A stretch of 24,467 nucleotides of DNA from Synergistaceae bacterium (GTDB lineage: Bacteria > Synergistota > Synergistia > Synergistales > Synergistaceae), in assembly GCA_031274465.1 (NCBI GenBank), contig JAISQC010000008.1, positions 1 to 24,467 on the forward strand, in the 5' to 3' direction. Under the pieces are notes generated by a model. The model was not told where the DNA came from. It saw only the letters and a program-made list of their open reading frames with translations, and made no database searches. This document shows positions 21,205 through 24,467 of the stretch, piece after piece (position 1 is the stretch's first letter; every line of letters starts with the position of its first letter). A program made the position numbers and the translations under genes.

Positions 21205-22326
21205 TTACAGGAAATCCCCTACAGGGATATCGGTCCAATCGGTCATCTGAGGAATTTTCAGCGAAATTGAGACAGTTCCCGGCGCCGCTATCACCTGATA
21301 TACAGTGAGATCGGTCGTGGCGCCGAGATCCTCGATGCGGGTGTCCAGTATCTTTTTCATCCGCGAGACGTCGATGCTGCCTTTGAAGTGCTCCGCGAGG
21401 TTGAGCAGGTTCTGCCTTCTGGTGCGCGTGCGGAAAAATTTTTCGTCGTCCGGCTTCGGCAGCCCCCACGACGGCTCGGTGAAGTGGTTCGTGGCCACCA
21501 TGAGGCCAGGGCGGCGCACCGAAAGCCTGCGCTTGACGTCGAACACGGGCCACTCGAAGCACCGCGAAGTCTGGTCGTCGGCGGCGCCTACGATGTACGC
21601 GAAGTTCGACCTGGTCGAATGGAAGAAGCTCTCCAACTGGTTCAAATCAGGCGAGTCCAGCAAAAACATGAAGAGCTCCGCGATGGCCGGCACCCTGTTA
21701 TGGTACTGAAGCGCGCCGCCCGAGGGCTCCCCGTTGTTCAACTCGAGGAATATGCCGCGCTCGTTTATGCCGGTAGTCATGTATATCCCGCCGGGGTACC
21801 CTATCGACGCCGTCGCGAGCGACCCGTCTGCGGGATGGAACGCGGCGACGGTGAGGTATTCCCCCAGTTCCCTGAACCAGCCGAGGTAGTCGTAGTTCCT
21901 GCCGTAGACGAGGGCGCCAGAGGAATACTCTCCCCACACGGCGATCCCCGTGCAATGGGCGTTTTGAGACCACAGCCCGCCGGCCGCCAGGACCTCTGCC
22001 GCGTTCACCAGCAAAACCTTTCCAAAATCGAGGCCGCTCGTTTCGGCTATCCCGGACAGCACTTCTTTCAATTTATATGGGTAGTTCGCGTAAAAACCCT
22101 GCGCGATCGAGTCGAGGGAGTCGCGCGGCCTGCCGGCGGCGAGGACGAGCTCGCCCTCTATGGCCCTTTTATACATCCCATGCAGGGACTCCGAAGCGAG
22201 AGCCCCGTATTGGCGGCCCATCTCGCGCCACGTCCCGCGCAAGTCCAGCACGGTAAAATTTCCGAACTTCACGGATCTCCCGCCATCGAAATTCTGCGAG
22301 CCGCATTCGGTCGTATGAGAAGCCAT
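21205..22326 (-). CDS. C45-family Ntn hydrolase / acyltransferase (AAT-like)
   Basis: A 373-aa protein resembling the acyl-CoA:6-aminopenicillanate acyltransferase family (peptidase C45). The family is N-terminal-nucleophile and autoprocesses at a Cys. The likely nucleophile is C125 in NAHCTGIAVWG, with the following GALVYGRNYDYLGW matching the family's RNxDW/Y region. Later conserved parts are GYPGGIYMTTGINERGI and ATNHFTEPSW. The ~124 residues before C125 (with a GTWREMGRQYGALAS helix) would be the alpha chain after cleavage. No signal peptide is evident, so it is probably cytoplasmic. Bacterial members act on amide bonds of small acylated amino compounds; the substrate here is unknown. The start at 22326 follows GGGGTGGTG and a good -10. 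Confidence 0.85.
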   Translation of the reverse strand: MASHTTECGSQNFDGGRSVKFGNFTVLDLRGTWREMGRQYGALASESLHGMYKRAIEGELVLAAGRPRDSLDSIAQGFYANYPYKLKEVLSGIAETSGLDFGKVLLVNAAEVLAAGGLWSQNAHCTGIAVWGEYSSGALVYGRNYDYLGWFRELGEYLTVAAFHPADGSLATASIGYPGGIYMTTGINERGIFLELNNGEPSGGALQYHNRVPAIAELFMFLLDSPDLNQLESFFHSTRSNFAYIVGAADDQTSRCFEWPVFDVKRRLSVRRPGLMVATNHFTEPSWGLPKPDDEKFFRTRTRRQNLLNLAEHFKGSIDVSRMKKILDTRIEDLGATTDLTVYQVIAAPGTVSISLKIPQMTDWTDIPVGDFL

Positions 22327-22347
22327 TTTGCACCACCCCTAATTTGA

Positions 22348-22356
22348 ATTATAACA
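22348..22356 (-). promoter_or_regulatory. Promoter of the C45-family gene (extended -10)
   Basis: TGTTATAAT is a full extended -10 (TG-N-TATAAT) on the minus strand, with GTGAAA 17 bases upstream as a 4/6 -35. The leader would be only about 15 bases, just enough for the GGGGTGG ribosome site. The gap to rsmG (22327-22427) holds nothing else convincing. Confidence 0.6.
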
Positions 22357-22427
22357 AGACGCGGCGTTTTTTTCACCAGAAAATCAGTGTATCATTATCA
22401 GCATACGGACGAAAGGCGGGATCGGCT

Positions 22428-23105
22428 ATGGAATCAGCTGGCGATATTGGCGGCGCGCTAAAGAGATACGCCGAGCTGCTGTCGGCGTCGAACGCCCGCG
22501 CCAGGCTCACTGGCCCGGCGGACCCAGAGGTCATTTTGGGCGAGCTGGTCGCGGACGCGCTCCACGCGCTCCCCTGGCTTGAAAAATTCCCCTCGGCCAG
22601 CAGATTCGCAGACGTCGGCACGGGAGGGGGGCTGCCCGGCATCGTGTGGGCGATATGCCGGCCGGATATGGCCGGCGTGCTGATCGACAGCGTTGGGAAA
22701 AAAATCTCGATCGTAAAAGAGATCGCGGAATCCCTGAATCTAAGCAACGTCACGGCGGTCAACGCCAGATCCGAGGATTTCGCGAGATCGGCCAGGGAAT
22801 CCTTCGACATTGCGACCGCGCGCGCTGTGGCGGATGCCCGCGTGTTGGCTGAATACCTGTCGCCGCTCGTCAGGACAGGCGGCAGGCTGATCGCCTTCAA
22901 AGGCCGCAACGCCGCGAACGAGCTGGACGTCCCCGAGGCGAAATGGAAAATCCTGGGGCTGGGGCCCCCGTCGCTGGCGCGTTACAGCGTCATGGGCAAA
23001 GAGCTGAATCTGGTGATCTGGGAAAAAATATCCGAATGCCCCAAACGTTTCCCGAGGCGGCCCGGCGAGGCTCGAAAAAAGCCGTGGCACCAGCCCGCTT
23101 CTTGA
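22428..23105 (+). CDS. rsmG: 16S rRNA m7G527 methyltransferase RsmG (GidB)
   Basis: A 225-aa SAM-dependent methyltransferase that modifies G527 of 16S rRNA. The motif-I glycine loop FADVGTGGGLPGI is followed by IDSVGKK and the TARAVAD motif that marks RsmG. The ending FPRRPGEARKKPW is the common basic RsmG tail. The start MESAGDI at 22428 has AGGCGGG seven bases upstream. Earlier in-frame starts (from 22344) would add 28 residues with no family counterpart and would overlap the divergent promoter. It is often next to gidA/mnmG or parAB, but here it stands alone between two minus-strand genes. Confidence 0.95.
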   Translation: MESAGDIGGALKRYAELLSASNARARLTGPADPEVILGELVADALHALPWLEKFPSASRFADVGTGGGLPGIVWAICRPDMAGVLIDSVGKKISIVKEIAESLNLSNVTAVNARSEDFARSARESFDIATARAVADARVLAEYLSPLVRTGGRLIAFKGRNAANELDVPEAKWKILGLGPPSLARYSVMGKELNLVIWEKISECPKRFPRRPGEARKKPWHQPAS

Positions 23106-23146
23106 AAGAAGCGAGACCGAAGCGCCTTGAGGCCTCCGCCCGCCGC

Positions 23147-24154
23147 TCACCGCGCGCGGTTTAAAATGCCTATCATCTTCGAGCCATCGACGTTGCCGCC
23201 GGAAATTACGACGGCAACGCGCTTTCCGCGAAGGTGCGCGCTGCCGGACAGCAAAGCGGCCACTGCCGTGCCTGCGGCGCCTTCGATGACCATGTGATGC
23301 TTTTCGTGGATGAGGGCCATCGCGCTCGCTATATCCCCCTCCGACGCGGCAACCACCCCATTTATGCTCTCCCTGATGAAACCGAACAGCTTGGCGGACG
23401 GGGAGCCACCCAACGCGTCGGCTATCGAGTCTAGCTCATCGTAGCGCGCGACTTTGCCGGCTTCCCACGCAAGCCGCCACCCGGGGTTGTTTTCGGCGGT
23501 CGCGCCCCACAATTCGACTCCCGGGCGCAGCGCCCGCGAGGCCACTGCGACGCCTGTCATCAGACCTCCGCCCGACAGTGGGCAGAAGATCGCGTCGATC
23601 TCGGGCTCGTCCTCGAATATCTCAAAGGCCAGAGTGCCCTGCCCCGCCGCGATATGCGCGTCCTCGTACGCCGAGACGAACGTCATCCCCTCTTCGTCGG
23701 CATATCTGAGGGCGGCCCGCTCCGTGTCGTCGTACGAAGCGCCGATCACCCGGAGGTCGGCCAATCCCCCTCCCAGCGCCAGCACAGCCGATTTTTTCGT
23801 CTCGGGGCAAGTTTCCGGCACGCAGACCACCGCTTTTATCCCCAGCCTCGCCGCGGCGGCGGCAAGCCCCTGCGCGTGATTGCCCGACGAAGCGGTTATC
23901 ACTCCGCGGCGGCGTTCGTTTTCAGTCAGGGAATATACCTTGTTGATCGCGCCGCGTATCTTGAACGAATTGGTCGCCTGCCAGTTTTCGAGCTTCATGT
24001 ACACTTGCGCGCCTGAGAGCTCCGACAGGTGGCGGGAATATTCGAGCGGAGTGCGCCGGGCTATCCCAAAGAGAATTTTCCGCGCCTCCAGCACGTCGGT
24101 TATGGAGGGCACGAGAAGCCCGCCGTCCGGTTTTTTGCGTCCGTCAATGCCCAT
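23147..24154 (-). CDS. PLP-dependent threonine/serine dehydratase
   Basis: A 335-aa fold-type II PLP enzyme that deaminates threonine (to 2-oxobutyrate) and/or serine. The Schiff-base lysine is K65 in SFKIRGA. The SGNHAQG substrate loop, the phosphate-binding SGGGLMTG loop and a C-terminal ISGGNVDG segment are all present. It ends after the catalytic domain with no ACT domain, so it resembles the catabolic TdcB type rather than feedback-inhibited IlvA. Ectoine-pathway EutB is a related alternative. The ATG at 24154 is chosen. A GTG three codons upstream and a GTG at LLVPSITDV are possible. The start overlaps the end of the ogt-type gene by 11 bases, so the two are cotranscribed. Convergent with rsmG, 41 bases away. 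Confidence 0.9.
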   Translation of the reverse strand: MGIDGRKKPDGGLLVPSITDVLEARKILFGIARRTPLEYSRHLSELSGAQVYMKLENWQATNSFKIRGAINKVYSLTENERRRGVITASSGNHAQGLAAAAARLGIKAVVCVPETCPETKKSAVLALGGGLADLRVIGASYDDTERAALRYADEEGMTFVSAYEDAHIAAGQGTLAFEIFEDEPEIDAIFCPLSGGGLMTGVAVASRALRPGVELWGATAENNPGWRLAWEAGKVARYDELDSIADALGGSPSAKLFGFIRESINGVVAASEGDIASAMALIHEKHHMVIEGAAGTAVAALLSGSAHLRGKRVAVVISGGNVDGSKMIGILNRAR

Positions 24155-24467
24155 CGGTATCACCAGTGCGCGTTGCGCGTTTTGACTCGTGGTCCAAGAG
24201 CCACTGCTTGCGCCACAGCCCCCCGCCGTAGCCGGTGAGCCCGCCGTCGTGTCCGATCACCCTGTGGCACGGCACGATTATCGAGACCGGGTTGCGATGG
24301 TTCGCCCCCCCGACCGCGCGAACCGCCTTCGGGCGCCCCAGCGCGGAGGCGATACTCCCGTAGCTGGAGGTGCGCCCGTAAGGGATGAGCAAAAGAGCCC
24401 TCCAGACGGACATCTGGAAATCGGTTCCCTTCAAGTCGAGCGGCACGTCGAACGCCCTCCGGCCGCC
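24144..24467 (-). CDS. ogt: Methylated-DNA-[protein]-cysteine S-methyltransferase, 3' part
   Basis: The gene enters from the right edge. 107 codons are present and the true start is outside the window. The C-terminal DNA-binding/methyl-acceptor domain is complete: a LPLDLxGTxFQ-like entry, the helix-turn-helix segment IPYGRTSSYGSIA, and the IIVPCHRVIG motif with the acceptor cysteine. It repairs O6-alkylguanine and O4-alkylthymine by suicide transfer to that Cys. The tail after GLWRKQWLLDHE is short and basic/polar. It overlaps the dehydratase start. Whether an N-terminal AdaA-like domain exists cannot be seen. Confidence 0.93.
   Translation of the reverse strand, partial: GGRRAFDVPLDLKGTDFQMSVWRALLLIPYGRTSSYGSIASALGRPKAVRAVGGANHRNPVSIIVPCHRVIGHDGGLTGYGGGLWRKQWLLDHESKRATRTGDTDGH

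Noticed and set aside
1..24467. tRNA, rRNA, CRISPR array, IS element or prophage
   Set aside because: No tRNA T-loop/acceptor pattern, spaced direct repeats, transposase, integrase or terminal inverted repeats were seen on either strand.

Overview
The window is GC-rich, densely coded chromosomal DNA with essentially core bacterial genes: SecA, endonuclease III, two Lon-type proteases, cold shock protein, ClpB, the tig-clpP-clpX-lon-engB-valS-folC cluster, CheR, RsmG, a threonine dehydratase-like enzyme and an O6-alkylguanine-DNA alkyltransferase. I see no phage, plasmid, insertion sequence, CRISPR, tRNA or rRNA. The combination of high GC, a compact tig/clpP/clpX/lon/engB/valS/folC order (like a condensed version of the Bacillus tig-clpX-lonB-lonA-engB...valS-folC region, with clpP inside and without the hem genes) and chemotaxis genes suggests a Synergistota-like or Firmicutes-related anaerobe. 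This assignment is inference from gene order and protein style, not a database result.

Layout. (1) 1-5202, minus strand: csp has its own promoter and a strong terminator, followed by a Lon-like AAA protease, endonuclease III and a DUF362 2x[4Fe-4S] protein that overlap one another. Then comes the first 23 codons of secA, cut by the window edge. The stretch between the DUF362 core and secA (about 71-375) carries a chain of small palindromes that looks like a dispersed repeat. The DUF362 frame stays open through all of it. (2) 5203-8032, plus strand: an AT-rich regulatory region and clpB. A CtsR-like direct repeat sits at its probable transcription start. (3) 8159-19660, minus strand, transcribed right to left: tig, clpP, clpX, lon, engB, valS, folC and, after a 102-base gap, a Gfo/Idh/MocA oxidoreductase. 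Stop/start overlaps (tig/clpP, clpX/lon, lon/engB) indicate one translationally coupled operon. It joins nascent-chain folding (trigger factor), regulated proteolysis (ClpXP, Lon), ribosome assembly (EngB), tRNA charging and folate metabolism. (4) 19710-21147: an unrecognised 102-aa protein with its own terminator and a sigma-28-like promoter, divergent from cheR. (5) 21205-24467: a C45-type Ntn hydrolase/acyltransferase (minus), rsmG (plus), then a PLP-dependent threonine/serine dehydratase overlapped by the 3' end of an ogt-type gene (both minus).

The main theme is protein quality control: trigger factor, ClpP, ClpX, LonA, a LonB-like protease and ClpB all lie within 20 kb. The points most worth a second look are the His-rich metal-binding-like tail on trigger factor, the orphan 102-aa gene with its flagellar-type promoter motif beside cheR, the two-codon upstream ORF on csp, the hairpin directly before the Lon-like gene's ribosome binding site, and the DUF362 frame that reads through a repeat into secA. 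I did not find a convincing wholly new multi-gene system.
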